The notes: generated by a model from the letters alone, not told the origin. 64,000 nucleotides of DNA from an uncultured Pirellulaceae bacterium (GCA_938083195.1 CALKCK010000011.1:54866-118865), one strand, 5' to 3'. Counted from the stretch's first letter, positions 9,063 through 19,081 are shown. Numbers and translations are program-made.

Positions 9063-12000
9063 ATGAAGTTTACTGATCTTTTCATTGAGGGCAGTCGTCA
9101 GCAGCAAGACCTTCAACTCGGGCCATTCTCCGATGGTCTTTCGGTAGTCTGTGGCGTTTCCGGGGCGGGAAGAACTCGTGTTCTGGAGTTTTTTCGAGAC
9201 GCTTGCCTCGGACTCAAAGCTGATTTTGACCCTTATGGAACCTGCAATCAAGCAGGGCGACTTGGGCTTCAATTTGCATCGGTCTCTTGTGAGTTAAATC
9301 GCGGACAAGAATCTCGAACGACGATCAAGCGTCGTTTTGAAAGTAGCGATGTGGAGCATTGGGATGCTGATGCCTTGGCGGATTACTTAGCACCTGTGAA
9401 TTCCGAATTGTTTGACTCTGTTTTTTGTGTGAGTTTTCTGGAAACTGCAGCTAACGCAAGAAGGCTTGCCGGAGTACTGCATCGACAATTAGGAGTGCCA
9501 GTTGGTAAGAATTCGACCGCGCAGCGGGATGCTGTGATCAAGAGGGAGCGGGATTCGCAAATGCGTTTGGAACAATTGGCCGTTCTGCAGGAGCGAATGG
9601 AGACGCTCGATCTGGAGCGGCGTGGAATTTTAGACCATTCTCGGCCAAGTAAAAAAGGGCAAGCGGCTGAGTTGAGTAGGGTTGAGCTTGAAATAAATAA
9701 TGTGGTTGCAGCGATTAATGAAATTGGACAACGACAAGCTGGCCTTGTGAGTGAATGCAATAATTATGAGGCCTCTGCCAATTTGAATTCATCGTTAGCC
9801 CTTAAGACGGTGTCTGAAATTCGTCCTCTGAGCGATGAACTATCATCGCTGTACGCACGCCTTGACCATGTCGAGGGGCAGATCCATCGTTGGAGGAAAT
9901 TTCAGCTTAGTGTTCATGAGCAGCGCGTCCAAATTCGAGACGAAATGGTGGTTTGGAATGGGCTGACGCTTGATTCAGACGAGCATCCTTACCATCATTC
10001 CAGGGAGATTTTAGTCTCATTAGAAAACAAGGTAGATGAAGTTGATCGAAATGCAAAACATTGGGGGGATGCAGCAGCGGCTCGGGTTGATACCGCCAGC
10101 ATGGCCCGAACGGTTGGCGCCATTTGCAACAGTATGCGAGAGGATTTGTATGGTTTGTGCGACGAATTAGCACACCAATACAAACACATGCGACACAAAT
10201 CTGCGGCAGCTGAATTAAGACAGTTGCGGGCTCTCTATAACGAAATTGGCTCCAATTTACAGAAGTTGGCACACGAAAGAAAATCGATTACGGAAAGCGT
10301 GCGAGAGTCCGACGTTTTTGGTGCAAACTTGATTTCTTTAAGTGACACCAGTTTTATGGCTTCCGCGCGAACACTCGGTTTCGAAGAAACTCGGAATCGG
10401 TATTTTGCCGAGACAAACGCGAAATCGAGTAGTGCAGGGGAGGCCGCAAATGATCTTCAAGATCGCTTAACTGCAATGGATCGGCGTCGATCTGAATTGC
10501 TCGCAAGTGCACGTTCTTTGGAAACAGAGTTAGATCTTTTGCGGCGAAGGCATTTATCTCTACTTGAGCAGCGGTCGGCATTGACTCAATCTGAGAGGCC
10601 TGTGGATTGGACAACCAAGGTCAAGGAAATTGACCAAAAGTTAATATCGTTGAGGTATCAGTGCGAAGCACTCAACAGTCAGAGTGAGATCGAACTGCCG
10701 CCGGCTAATCCAATTGTCGAAGGAGCAAGTCGTGCACTGGAGAGTTTAACTGAAGGTGAATTTGACGCAATTTGGTTGCGAAGTTCATACCTTCCAGAAG
10801 TATCCAGCGAGGTCGGTACCTCGGCGGTCGAATTGATGGTAAGAAATCGACTGGGGCATGAAGTGGAATTCTCTCTGTTAGCGCCTGAGCTTCAGAATCG
10901 AATTTATTTAGCACTCATTTTGGGAGTAAAGAACCACTTGCGGCAGAACGGAATTGAAATTCCGACCTTCATCGACCATGCTTTTGTTCATCTTTCTGAC
11001 CAGGGTGTCCAACGATTACTGCAGGAAGTGGATGGTATCATGGGCGGGGGGCATCAGGTGATTCTCCTAGGTCGCCCCATTGAAAAGGGATGTCTACCAC
11101 CAGCGAAAGTCTTTGAGATTCCAACGGCAGAACACGTCGCTGAAGTTTATGCTGCTGGGGTCATACACGATATCGTTGAAGGGCCAAGTGTCGCGATTGC
11201 TACCGAACCTGAATGGCGGCCTGAAGATTTCGTAGCGACTGAAGTTTATGCGGCGGGTTTTCTACCCCGCCCCTACCCACTTTCAAAGTATCCCCGGTCA
11301 CAATCTCGGTGGGCGATCGAGGAAGACGAATTAATTGTTAGCTTGCCATTTCCAATTTCAGGGCAGGTACAAATTGCTGGTGATAAAATCGAAGCCCCTA
11401 CTCCTCGGGTGAATCAACCGGCGGTTTCTTCAGTTTCGGTTAGTATGATCGGTGATCGACTAGGGTACGTTTCAAGTATAAACGAGACCACAAAGTTGGA
11501 TCAAATGGGGTTTTTTGATGCCAAACAATTGCGATTGTTTCACGCTCAGGGAATCGAGAGTGTTGGCGATCTATTGGTTGTAGACGAAGAGGTGGTTGGA
11601 GAACTCAATCTCCATTCAGAACAACTCGACCGGTGGCAAGCACAGTTGTGGCTGTTGATGCATGTTCCAGGACTTAGGACACCCGATGCAAAAGTTCTGG
11701 TCGCTTGTGGAATTACGGATCCAGAGCATTTGGATACCTCGTTTCCACAGCAGATTCTGGATCGAATCGAGCGATTTTTCTCGACGAGTGAAGGTCGGCA
11801 TTTTGGAGTCAAGCGAGAGTCAATAACGCTCGATCGTATTAATGGTTGGTATCGGTCTCTCGACCGAGCACGGGACTTGATAGAAAATGAAAGTCCTGAA
11901 ACATCCGAGGCGATAGAATTGGAAAGCCAACCGGGGAGTGATTCTGATAGGGCTAAGCCCGCGAGTCGTAAGCCGGGAAGCCGAAAGCCGTACCAGCGGA

Positions 12001-12686
12001 CAGCTCGTGGTTATCAGGCCCGAGATTTTGCGCCAGAGGGGAATGTGATTAAGTCAAACCGAGCCTCGAAAACGGCGCGACTTTCAAAGCATGGCAACCA
12101 GCCCCTGCTGGCTCGCCCGCCTCGAATGCACTCTAACGCCGCCGTTGCTCAAGTGGCTCCTAGTGTACCTCCGGTGTCGATTCAGAAAAATCAAAAATCA
12201 ACCAGCCGTAAGCAGACAGAAAAAAAGGAAAATACAAAACCGACCTCACTCAAGTTCTATCTTGATTTGAGTGATCATGTGGAGGCGGCCCCGTCGATCG
12301 GGCCAAAAACAGCTGAGAGATTCGAAAAAATTGGTATCAATACGGTGGCTGAATTTTTGAAACACACCGCAGAATCGATGGAGACAAAGCTAAACTACAA
12401 GCGAATCTCGGAAAAAATTATTCGGGTTTGGCAGCATCAAGCGAGGTTGGTTTGCCGTATTCCAAACCTGCGAGGCCATGATTCGCAATTGCTTGTTGCT
12501 TGCGGTATTACCGAGCCAGAAACTTTGGCGACGATGCAGCCGCAAGCGCTCCTCGAAATCATTGCTCCATTTTCTGAAACCAAAGAAGGTCAGAAAATTA
12601 TTCGCAATGGTAAAAATCCTGATTTGGAAGAGGTCAGGAATTGGATTAGCTGGGCCTCCAACTTTCGGTCTCTCCAGGCTGCATAG
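9063..12686 (+). CDS. SMC/Rad50-like coiled-coil protein with two DUF4332-type modules
   Basis: A 1207-residue cytoplasmic protein. The N-terminus has the strand-loop-helix of an ABC/SMC head, GVSGAGRTR at residues 31-39, but the P-loop Lys is Arg (R37). Residues about 155-540 are mostly coiled coil with a break near 300-390. The second half of the head is at about 550-680, with a degenerate signature (LAPELQNRIYLAL, 606-618) and a Walker-B-like strand (IPTFIDHAF, 633-641) in which the residue after Asp is His rather than Glu. Two similar modules follow, at about 806-938 and 1065-1197, each with a helix-hairpin-helix-like GI-(E/N)-(S/T)-V start and an LVACGIT segment; these match DUF4332. A basic linker (939-1064) joins them. 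The HhH-like modules suggest DNA binding. The family resembles YhaN/SbcC ATPases; ATP hydrolysis is doubtful. Confidence 0.75.
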   Translation: MKFTDLFIEGSRQQQDLQLGPFSDGLSVVCGVSGAGRTRVLEFFRDACLGLKADFDPYGTCNQAGRLGLQFASVSCELNRGQESRTTIKRRFESSDVEHWDADALADYLAPVNSELFDSVFCVSFLETAANARRLAGVLHRQLGVPVGKNSTAQRDAVIKRERDSQMRLEQLAVLQERMETLDLERRGILDHSRPSKKGQAAELSRVELEINNVVAAINEIGQRQAGLVSECNNYEASANLNSSLALKTVSEIRPLSDELSSLYARLDHVEGQIHRWRKFQLSVHEQRVQIRDEMVVWNGLTLDSDEHPYHHSREILVSLENKVDEVDRNAKHWGDAAAARVDTASMARTVGAICNSMREDLYGLCDELAHQYKHMRHKSAAAELRQLRALYNEIGSNLQKLAHERKSITESVRESDVFGANLISLSDTSFMASARTLGFEETRNRYFAETNAKSSSAGEAANDLQDRLTAMDRRRSELLASARSLETELDLLRRRHLSLLEQRSALTQSERPVDWTTKVKEIDQKLISLRYQCEALNSQSEIELPPANPIVEGASRALESLTEGEFDAIWLRSSYLPEVSSEVGTSAVELMVRNRLGHEVEFSLLAPELQNRIYLALILGVKNHLRQNGIEIPTFIDHAFVHLSDQGVQRLLQEVDGIMGGGHQVILLGRPIEKGCLPPAKVFEIPTAEHVAEVYAAGVIHDIVEGPSVAIATEPEWRPEDFVATEVYAAGFLPRPYPLSKYPRSQSRWAIEEDELIVSLPFPISGQVQIAGDKIEAPTPRVNQPAVSSVSVSMIGDRLGYVSSINETTKLDQMGFFDAKQLRLFHAQGIESVGDLLVVDEEVVGELNLHSEQLDRWQAQLWLLMHVPGLRTPDAKVLVACGITDPEHLDTSFPQQILDRIERFFSTSEGRHFGVKRESITLDRINGWYRSLDRARDLIENESPETSEAIELESQPGSDSDRAKPASRKPGSRKPYQRTARGYQARDFAPEGNVIKSNRASKTARLSKHGNQPLLARPPRMHSNAAVAQVAPSVPPVSIQKNQKSTSRKQTEKKENTKPTSLKFYLDLSDHVEAAPSIGPKTAERFEKIGINTVAEFLKHTAESMETKLNYKRISEKIIRVWQHQARLVCRIPNLRGHDSQLLVACGITEPETLATMQPQALLEIIAPFSETKEGQKIIRNGKNPDLEEVRNWISWASNFRSLQAA

Positions 12687-12696
12687 CGTCCTGGAG
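12672..12696 (+). terminator. Hairpin across the 3' end of the SMC-like gene
   Basis: A perfect 7-bp stem (CTCCAGG at 12672-12678 with CCTGGAG at 12690-12696) spans the stop codon, and a second small stem (CCGTT/AACGG, 12700-12716) follows in the gap to the convergent pckA gene. There is no clear T run, so a role in termination is uncertain. Confidence 0.3.
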
Positions 12697-12734
12697 ATGC
12701 CGTTTTAAAGTAACGGAATTGACTTGGGGATTAC

Positions 12735-14330
12735 TTAAACGAGCGGTCCGGCATTGACTACATCGTCAGAGGCTTTGTCAGCGTAGGCGGTAAAATTATC
12801 GCGGAATTTTGTCGCCAGTAATTTAGCTGTCTCTTCGAATGCCACTGCGTCCGCCCAAGTTCCTCGTGGCTGGAGGATTTTCCCTGGAACACCTACGCAT
12901 GATTTGGGGATTCGCAATCCAAAAATTGGGTCGGTGGTATAGTCGGCAATCGCCAGCGAACCATTGTGAATGGCGTCGATAATAGCACGTGTGTATTGAA
13001 GGCTGATGCGCGAGCCGACTCCGAACGCTCCCCCGCTCCAACCTGTGTTGACCAACCACGCACTCGTTCCATGAAGTTGCATTTGTTCGGCCAGCAATGT
13101 GGCGTATTTAGTGGGATGCCAAACTAAAAATGCTGCGCCAAAGCAGGCGGAGAAGGTCGCTTCGGGATCCTTGACTCCTACTTCGGTTCCAGCGACTTTG
13201 GCAGTGTATCCACTGATAAAGTGGTACATTGCTTGTGCGGAGTTCAGTTTGCTAACTGGGGGCAGCACGCCAAAGGCATCGCAGGTCAAAAAGACAATGT
13301 TCTTTGGTGAATCCGTGATACATGGAATTCTGGCGTTATCAATGTACTCGATCGGATAAGAGCAACGTGTATTTTGGGTCAACGAGACATCGGTGTAATC
13401 GACTTCGTGCGTGAGTCGATCCTGTACCGTGTTTTCAAGCACGGAGCCGTAGCGGATGGCATCGAATATTTGGGGTTCTTTTTCTTTGGAGAGGTTGATG
13501 CATTTTGCATAACACCCTCCCTCTATATTGAAGACTCCGTCGTCGTTCCAACAATGCTCATCGTCTCCAATAAGCGGTCTGGCCGGATCGGCGGAAAGTG
13601 TTGTTTTTCCAGTTCCCGAAAGCCCAAAGAACAGAGATACATCATGTTTCTCACCGACGTTGCATGAGCAATGCATTGACAGAATATCTCGTTTGGGCAT
13701 GAGATAATTCATGATGGTGAAAACGCCCTTTTTCATTTCACCGGCGTATTCGGTTCCCAGAATTACCATTTCACCGCGATCAAAATTGATCGAAACAGAG
13801 GTCGGTGAATCGACCCCTTCAATGGAAGTGTCAGCAGAGGCTTGTCCAGCGTTGTAGATGACGTAATCGGGTTCGCCAAAATCCGCCAATTCCTCAGCGG
13901 TTGGTCGAATCAACATGTTATGCATAAACAGTGCATGGTAGGCCCGCGAGCAGATTACACGTATTTTCAGGCGGCAGCTGGGGTCCCAGCCTGCGAAGGC
14001 ATCAAGAACATAAAATTGAGGGCACTCGTCCAGGAATTCGGTCGCCTGTTGTTTTACTTGTGTGAAAGAATCCTCCGGCAGGGGAATGTTAATTTCACCC
14101 CACCAAACATCGTCGTTAATGCTCTCTTGCTGGACGATTCGTTTGTCTTTAGGACTACGTCCGGTTTTCTCACCTGAATTCGAGGACAGACCTCCAGTGC
14201 TGGTGACAATACCCTTGTCGAATTTGATGGCCTCTTCGTAAAGACGAGCTGGGGCTGCATTTCGTAAAATTCCCTCTGGGAATTTAGGTAGACTTAGTGA
14301 AGCAATTCTTGATTGGTTCGGTGTGGCCAT
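12735..14330 (-). CDS. pckA: Phosphoenolpyruvate carboxykinase (ATP)
   Basis: A 531-residue enzyme that converts oxaloacetate and ATP to phosphoenolpyruvate, CO2 and ADP in the cytoplasm, the entry step of gluconeogenesis. The start at 14330 (MATPNQ) gives the normal family length of about 530; an in-frame ATG at 14381 would add 17 residues. Visible family features: GRSPKDKRIV near the N-terminus (substrate-binding Arg), the kinase-1a P-loop GLSGTGKTTLS, the metal-binding GDDEHCWNDDGVFNIEGG region that follows, and a late NTGWSGG segment. All key residues appear intact. The gene is divergent from prpB-prpC across a 361-bp region, which suggests shared control of C3 and gluconeogenic metabolism. 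It converges on the SMC-like gene. Confidence 0.97.
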   Translation of the reverse strand: MATPNQSRIASLSLPKFPEGILRNAAPARLYEEAIKFDKGIVTSTGGLSSNSGEKTGRSPKDKRIVQQESINDDVWWGEINIPLPEDSFTQVKQQATEFLDECPQFYVLDAFAGWDPSCRLKIRVICSRAYHALFMHNMLIRPTAEELADFGEPDYVIYNAGQASADTSIEGVDSPTSVSINFDRGEMVILGTEYAGEMKKGVFTIMNYLMPKRDILSMHCSCNVGEKHDVSLFFGLSGTGKTTLSADPARPLIGDDEHCWNDDGVFNIEGGCYAKCINLSKEKEPQIFDAIRYGSVLENTVQDRLTHEVDYTDVSLTQNTRCSYPIEYIDNARIPCITDSPKNIVFLTCDAFGVLPPVSKLNSAQAMYHFISGYTAKVAGTEVGVKDPEATFSACFGAAFLVWHPTKYATLLAEQMQLHGTSAWLVNTGWSGGAFGVGSRISLQYTRAIIDAIHNGSLAIADYTTDPIFGLRIPKSCVGVPGKILQPRGTWADAVAFEETAKLLATKFRDNFTAYADKASDDVVNAGPLV

Positions 14331-14691
14331 GTGATCGTTCCTGCGTGGACCGGAAACGGGAGATTCTGCGAGAGGAAACAATGTTGCTGCTGCACAAAAG
14401 CGAGCAGAATGTTCTTTCGGAAGCTCCCTAAATGAGTCGATTTCAGTTAATGTTTCTGGGTAGTTGTTTTAGGTTAACTACCTTATCGATTCTGTCAAAG
14501 CCAACTCGCGAGCCGATTCTTCATATTTTGCTGAAGCCAAAGCAATCCTCGGAGTTCGAGGGCGGACTTCCATATATTGAATGATTTTTCCCGCAGTCCG
14601 GCGTTTCACTGTAAGATTAGCCTAACTAAAGAGGACGTTTTTAACCTAGACGCTTGGCAGTTTCGAATTTTAGAGAAGGAAGAAGAACGGT
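14331..14691. promoter_or_regulatory. Divergent intergenic region between pckA and prpB
   Basis: 361 bp separate the divergent starts of pckA and prpB and must hold both promoters. A small palindrome TTAG-C-CTAA (14617-14625) lies 67 bp before the prpB start and could be an operator half, but no regulator gene is adjacent. GGAAG before the prpB ATG is a good ribosome-binding site. Confidence 0.45.
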
Positions 14692-15576
14692 ATGTCCTTA
14701 ACACCAGGTGAGCGGTTTCGAACGGCGATGGCTGAAGAAAAGCCGCTGCAAATTCCCGGCACAATTAACGCCTACACGGCGTTACTTGCTCAGCGCGAAG
14801 GTTACCGCGCAATTTATCTTTCGGGAGCCGGCGTCGCGAACGCTTCCTACGGAATGCCGGATTTGGGTATGACATCCATGTCGGATGTTTTAGTTGATAT
14901 TGAAAGAATTACTTCTGCCTGCTCAGCACCGTTATTGGTTGATGCGGATACAGGCTGGGGGCACTCTTTGTGTATCGCTAGAACCATCAAAGCGTTCATC
15001 AAAGCGGGAGCTGCCGCGGTCCACATCGAAGACCAACAGGCTGCCAAACGCTGTGGTCACCGACCTAACAAAGCGATGGTGAGCACCGGCGAGATGGTTG
15101 ATCGTTTGCATGCGGCGGTTGATGCGCGAACGGACGAGTCGTTTGTGATTATGGCACGTACCGACGCACTGGCCGAGGAGGGACTGGAGCAATCAATCGA
15201 ACGCTGTCAAAAATATGTTGAAGCAGGAGCTGATGTAATATTTGCGGAAGCGATCACCGACGCTGAGCATTATCGGTTTTTCACTCAATCGCTCAGTGTG
15301 CCTGTGCTGGCGAACATGACCGAATTTGGAATGAGCCCACTAATGACGGTCGAGCATCTTTCAGAGGTGGGGGTGGAGCTGGTACTCTACCCGCTGACTG
15401 CGTTTCGAGTGATGAGTCAGGCCGCCGGGGCAGCTTATGAGACCATTCGGAAAACGGGCACCCAGAGTAGTATTGTCGATCGAATGCAAACCAGAAAAGA
15501 ACTTTACGAAGTGCTTGATTACCACGCGTACGAGCAAAAAATAGACGACCTATTAAAAAAGGCTGATGCAGAATGA
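14692..15576 (+). CDS. prpB: Methylisocitrate lyase
   Basis: A 294-residue enzyme of the isocitrate lyase / PEP mutase superfamily that splits 2-methylisocitrate into pyruvate and succinate, the last step of the methylcitrate cycle for propionate. The active-site motif KRCGHRPNK matches PrpB rather than isocitrate lyase (KKCGH). The Mg-binding VDADTGWG region and the [10 protein letters not shown] strand are present, as is the early [11 protein letters not shown] segment. Length is normal for PrpB. The stop overlaps the start of prpC by 4 bp (ATGA), so the two are translationally coupled in one operon. The missing partners in this window are prpD and an aconitase-type isomerase. Confidence 0.95.
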   Translation: MSLTPGERFRTAMAEEKPLQIPGTINAYTALLAQREGYRAIYLSGAGVANASYGMPDLGMTSMSDVLVDIERITSACSAPLLVDADTGWGHSLCIARTIKAFIKAGAAAVHIEDQQAAKRCGHRPNKAMVSTGEMVDRLHAAVDARTDESFVIMARTDALAEEGLEQSIERCQKYVEAGADVIFAEAITDAEHYRFFTQSLSVPVLANMTEFGMSPLMTVEHLSEVGVELVLYPLTAFRVMSQAAGAAYETIRKTGTQSSIVDRMQTRKELYEVLDYHAYEQKIDDLLKKADAE

Positions 15577-16715
15577 CAGTTAAGAAAAAAACAGGCGGAC
15601 TTGCTGGTGTTGTTGCTGGCGAGACTGCCATCGCAACGGTAGGCAAAGAAGGCAAGGGTTTGAATTATCGTGGCTACTCGATTCATGATCTGGCAGCCGA
15701 AGCGACATTCGAAGAAGTTGCATTTCTACTTCTTTACGGTCACCTTCCCTTGAGAAAGGAGCTCGATAGCTTCACTGCAAAGTTAGTAAACGGACGCCAA
15801 TTGCCCGAATCGCTGTGCCAAACGTTACGGGCGATTCCAGCCGACGCTCATCCGATGGACGTCCTGCGAACGGGATGCTCGATGCTTGGTGTCCTGGAGC
15901 CTGAGACTTCGTTTGACCAACAAGAGGAAAAGGCAGAACGTCTGCTGGCTTGCCTTCCTTCCATGTTGGTGTACTGGTACCGCTTTGCTCAAGACGGAAC
16001 TGAAATCGATTTTGATTCGAGCGAGTCTTCGATTGCAGGATATTTTTTGGAGAAAATGCACGATGCTACGCCATCGGATCTTCATCGCCGCGTGATGGAT
16101 GTATCGCTCGTTTTGTATGCTGAGCATGAATTTAATGCGTCGACTTTTACTGCGCGAGTATGCACCGCAACACTTTCTGATTTGTTTTCCGCAATCACCG
16201 GAGCGATTGGGACGTTGCGAGGTCCTCTGCACGGTGGAGCCAATGAAGCGGCGATGGAGTTGATTGAGCAGTTTCAAACGCCGGATGAAGCAGAAGCTGG
16301 CATCATGGAAATGTTGTCGAGCAAAGCCCTGATCATGGGGTTCGGACATCGTGTTTACTCGATTGCAGATCCTCGTAATGAAGTAATTAAAGGCTGGGCG
16401 AAACAGCTTTCCGAAGCCAATGGAGATACCGTGTTGTATCCAGTTTCCGAGCGCATCGAGCAGGTGATGTGGCGGGAGAAAAAACTGTTTCCCAATCTCG
16501 ATTTTTATAGTGCTTCGGTTTACCATTTTCTTGGAATTCCCACCGAAATGTTTACCCCGATTTTCGTCCTTTCAAGAGTCTCGGGTTGGGCCGCCCATGT
16601 GTTTGAGCAACGTTCCAACAACCGATTAATCCGGCCTGGAGCAGAGTACATTGGCCCAGAGCAGCTCGATTTCGTGGCAATTGATGATCGAGATGCGGCC
16701 ACAGAATCCGTTTGA
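15573..16715 (+). CDS. prpC: 2-methylcitrate synthase / citrate synthase family
   Basis: A 380-residue enzyme that condenses propionyl-CoA with oxaloacetate to 2-methylcitrate. The N-terminus ([19 protein letters not shown]) and [10 protein letters not shown] are typical of the short bacterial citrate/methylcitrate synthases. Catalytic-region motifs are visible: [22 protein letters not shown] and MGFGHRVY, which carry the two His residues, and the late RPGAEYIGP. Overlap with prpB by 4 bp supports the methylcitrate role, since the sequence alone does not cleanly separate methylcitrate from citrate synthase. Many such enzymes accept both acetyl-CoA and propionyl-CoA. Confidence 0.92.
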   Translation: MTVKKKTGGLAGVVAGETAIATVGKEGKGLNYRGYSIHDLAAEATFEEVAFLLLYGHLPLRKELDSFTAKLVNGRQLPESLCQTLRAIPADAHPMDVLRTGCSMLGVLEPETSFDQQEEKAERLLACLPSMLVYWYRFAQDGTEIDFDSSESSIAGYFLEKMHDATPSDLHRRVMDVSLVLYAEHEFNASTFTARVCTATLSDLFSAITGAIGTLRGPLHGGANEAAMELIEQFQTPDEAEAGIMEMLSSKALIMGFGHRVYSIADPRNEVIKGWAKQLSEANGDTVLYPVSERIEQVMWREKKLFPNLDFYSASVYHFLGIPTEMFTPIFVLSRVSGWAAHVFEQRSNNRLIRPGAEYIGPEQLDFVAIDDRDAATESV

Positions 16716-16759
16716 TGGAAGACGCAGGGATTGCAATTAAGGAATGTAAGTTTGAGTTG

Positions 16760-17491
16760 CTAATCCAGTTGTGCCGCTGCGGATTGGTCGACAAACAAGA
16801 ATAACTCACCCGCGGGGGCAATATGAGAGGTGGGGTAGTCGCGATAGCGCCCCGATTCCTGCATGATTTCAGCAAGGATTGGGGCTTTGCTTTCACCGGT
16901 GATTAAGAAATAAACGGAAGCACTGGCGTTGATGATCTTCCCAGTGATCGTAATCCGTTTCTGTCCGCTCTCCGGGTGAGTTGCAACTTCACAAATCCGT
17001 TCCGATTCGAGGAAGCTAATTTGATGTGGGAAAATGGATGCCGTATGACCGTCGGCGCCCATTCCTAGGATCATAATATCGAACGAAGGGATGTCGTTTC
17101 CGTTATGGGTGAGGACGCCAGAGATTTCTCGCTCGTAGCGTTCGGCCTCGATAGCTGGTTCGTTTTCTCCAAGAACACGGTGGATGTTTGTGGAGGGGAT
17201 ATGAATTTTCGACAGTAACAAACGATAGGCTTCGCCGTAATTGCTATCCGCATCATCGGGGGCGACGCACCTTTCGTCTCCCCAGAAGAAGTGAATTTTT
17301 GTCCAGTCGACCGATTCGGCGTGTTCCTCAGCAAGCACTTGAAACAGTAGCTTGGGGGTGCTGCCGCCCGAAAGCGAGACAGTGATCACATCTTGAGCGG
17401 TAGATAAGGACTGAAGTTTGGTGACAAATTCGTTCGCAAATGATCGAGCGACTTGAGGGTTGTCGGGAAATATTTTGATGACGGGTTTCAC
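16760..17491 (-). CDS. pgl: 6-phosphogluconolactonase
   Basis: A 243-residue enzyme of the DevB type that hydrolyses 6-phosphogluconolactone to 6-phosphogluconate in the oxidative pentose phosphate pathway. Family motifs are clear: VSLSGGSTPKLLF near residue 40 for phosphate binding, FFWGDERCVAPDDADSNY with the conserved Asp-Glu-Arg, and MGADGHTASIFP, whose His is taken as catalytic. Length is normal. It converges on prpC and is followed upstream on the same strand by the PhyH-type gene, 36 bp before its start, so the two may share a transcript. No zwf or gnd is near. Confidence 0.95.
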   Translation of the reverse strand: MKPVIKIFPDNPQVARSFANEFVTKLQSLSTAQDVITVSLSGGSTPKLLFQVLAEEHAESVDWTKIHFFWGDERCVAPDDADSNYGEAYRLLLSKIHIPSTNIHRVLGENEPAIEAERYEREISGVLTHNGNDIPSFDIMILGMGADGHTASIFPHQISFLESERICEVATHPESGQKRITITGKIINASASVYFLITGESKAPILAEIMQESGRYRDYPTSHIAPAGELFLFVDQSAAAQLD

Positions 17492-17526
17492 GGGGATTGT
17501 CCGTAGTGGTTTGCGAATTGGGTAAG

Positions 17527-18339
17527 TTAATGATTGGCGAATAGATGCCGAAATTCCTTGGGGATTTTCTTTCGTTCACCGGAAGCGAATCGCACCGGTT
17601 TTTGGTCGATAAAATTGAACGTATCTTGAAACCATGGGCGACTGTAAACGAGATACAGGATAGGCCGAGCATAATCAGCCTCGTTCGCCATCCCGCCGTG
17701 AATCACACGGTAGTCCATCAGGTAAACGTCACCACGATTGGGCAGCGGAATGCTCGCTTGGGGCCACTGAGGATTTTCGGACAATGCTTGAAGTTCCTGC
17801 CGTGCAGTCACTCGTCGATGACTACCTTCCCATATCGCCGTGGAGCCTGTTTCCTGTCTGATATCGACCAAGGGAATGACGACTGTTAGTGCATAGGGAG
17901 GGGTTTTTCCGCATGCTTCGGGGGACTCAAACAAGGGTGGATGATCAAAATGGATGGGTTGGTGTTTCGCACCTGGGTAGCTGAGCACCGAACCAAAGCT
18001 TGAGATGACACACTGATGTCCTAACAGGGATTGTACAAGTGGAAGCAGGATTGTGTTGGCGTAAAGACGTGGGTCATTAAACGGTGGTTTGAGTTTGATG
18101 GAAATCATGAATCGCTGGTCACCAACGACTGCGTGTTTCTTTTTTAATTTCTTTAGAGGTTGGTCAGTGTATTTTTGTCGATAGGCACTGGCTAATTCGT
18201 CAACAAACGAGGGAGGTATGGCGTTTTTTAACCACAATGCTCCATGCTCAAGAAATAAATTCTTCGCTTGCTCACTGGTGTTTTCGCGCAATCGTTGTTC
18301 GTGTTGTTCTGGCGTGGAAACGTCGATTGTTGAATTCAT
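17527..18339 (-). CDS. Phytanoyl-CoA dioxygenase (PhyH) family oxygenase
   Basis: A 270-residue Fe(II)/2-oxoglutarate-dependent dioxygenase. The frame is open for 80 codons further upstream, but that part is poor in protein character, and the ATG at 18339 (MNSTIDVST) fits the family length. Metal ligands are visible as HFD in PIHFDHPP and the distal His in YRVIHGGMANE; the Arg in YARPILYLVYSRPW is a candidate 2-oxoglutarate anchor. PhyH proteins hydroxylate lipids, CoA esters and small metabolites, so the substrate here is unknown. It faces away from the lipoprotein gene at 18640 and may be co-transcribed with pgl downstream. Confidence 0.88.
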   Translation of the reverse strand: MNSTIDVSTPEQHEQRLRENTSEQAKNLFLEHGALWLKNAIPPSFVDELASAYRQKYTDQPLKKLKKKHAVVGDQRFMISIKLKPPFNDPRLYANTILLPLVQSLLGHQCVISSFGSVLSYPGAKHQPIHFDHPPLFESPEACGKTPPYALTVVIPLVDIRQETGSTAIWEGSHRRVTARQELQALSENPQWPQASIPLPNRGDVYLMDYRVIHGGMANEADYARPILYLVYSRPWFQDTFNFIDQKPVRFASGERKKIPKEFRHLFANH

Positions 18340-18639
18340 GGTAATCAAATTCGGCCGGCGATTTGTCGATGGCGATCCCATCCGATTGTGCCCTATTCTA
18401 CAGTCTCCGGAATTCATAGTCAGGTATGCGTGAAGTAAATGTTTTCGCAAAATATTTTGAGATTCTACAGCAGTTTGTCGAAGGGAACGCGTACTAAGGG
18501 ATGGGGGTTGCCTTCGTTCAAGTGACGCGCTCTCTTTTTTGCGAATTTGGTTTGTATTCGAATCCAATTTTGGATTCATTTTGTCTTATTAATTTGGTAG
18601 GATTGAACCTTCGCGTTTCGCCAAATACGAGGGGAATTG
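18340..18639. promoter_or_regulatory. Divergent intergenic region between the PhyH gene and the lipoprotein gene
   Basis: 300 bp between divergent starts. It must hold both promoters; GAGGGG before the ATG at 18640 is a plausible ribosome-binding site. No palindrome or repeat stood out. Confidence 0.35.
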
Positions 18640-19056
18640 ATGTTGTTCGTGCACCGCTGTCGGGTTTTTATGTTGCTTGTTGCTGTCGTTTGCATCGTTG
18701 GTTGTGATACGCAAACACCGACCGATAAAATCCAAGTTCGTTTTGATGAAGTTAAAAATGCTACGACTGAGTTTCATCAGAATATGGTTGAAATCACAGA
18801 CAAGGCTTCCGCGGAGCGAATTTTGCCTGACTTAGAGTCGAGCCATCAGAGACTAGCGGAAGCGTTTAATGCTCTCGACGAAGCGACTGTGACGAGCTCC
18901 CGAGGGGCCCGTAAAATATTAATAGACGTAGAGGATTATAAGAAGGATCAAAGAGAGTTACTGAAAATTCAATTCGATCGTCTGAAAGAGGATGAATTCG
19001 TCAAAGCTGTCGTTGAGCCTTTTATGCGACGGATCAATGCATTTAAGCCGATGTGA
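18640..19056 (+). CDS. Small lipoprotein with helical domain
   Basis: A 138-residue exported protein, starting at the ATG at 18640 (a TTG three bases upstream is less likely). The hydrophobic core VFMLLVAVVCIVGC ends in a lipobox, so the mature protein is lipid-anchored at the Cys. The rest is rich in charged residues, with heptad-like spacing from about residue 30 to 120, and should be helical, perhaps a coiled coil. No named family is recognised. The adjoining downstream gap contains two short tandem duplications. The genes after it (TorD-like, transglutaminase lipoprotein) run the same way but with a 197-bp gap. Confidence 0.65.
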   Translation: MLFVHRCRVFMLLVAVVCIVGCDTQTPTDKIQVRFDEVKNATTEFHQNMVEITDKASAERILPDLESSHQRLAEAFNALDEATVTSSRGARKILIDVEDYKKDQRELLKIQFDRLKEDEFVKAVVEPFMRRINAFKPM

Positions 19057-19081
19057 CAAACAATGCTGGCTCTTTCGTCAG

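Noticed and set aside
15825..16526. 233-codon open frame antisense to prpC
   Set aside because: It lies wholly opposite prpC, with biased composition as expected from codon use of that gene; no family features.
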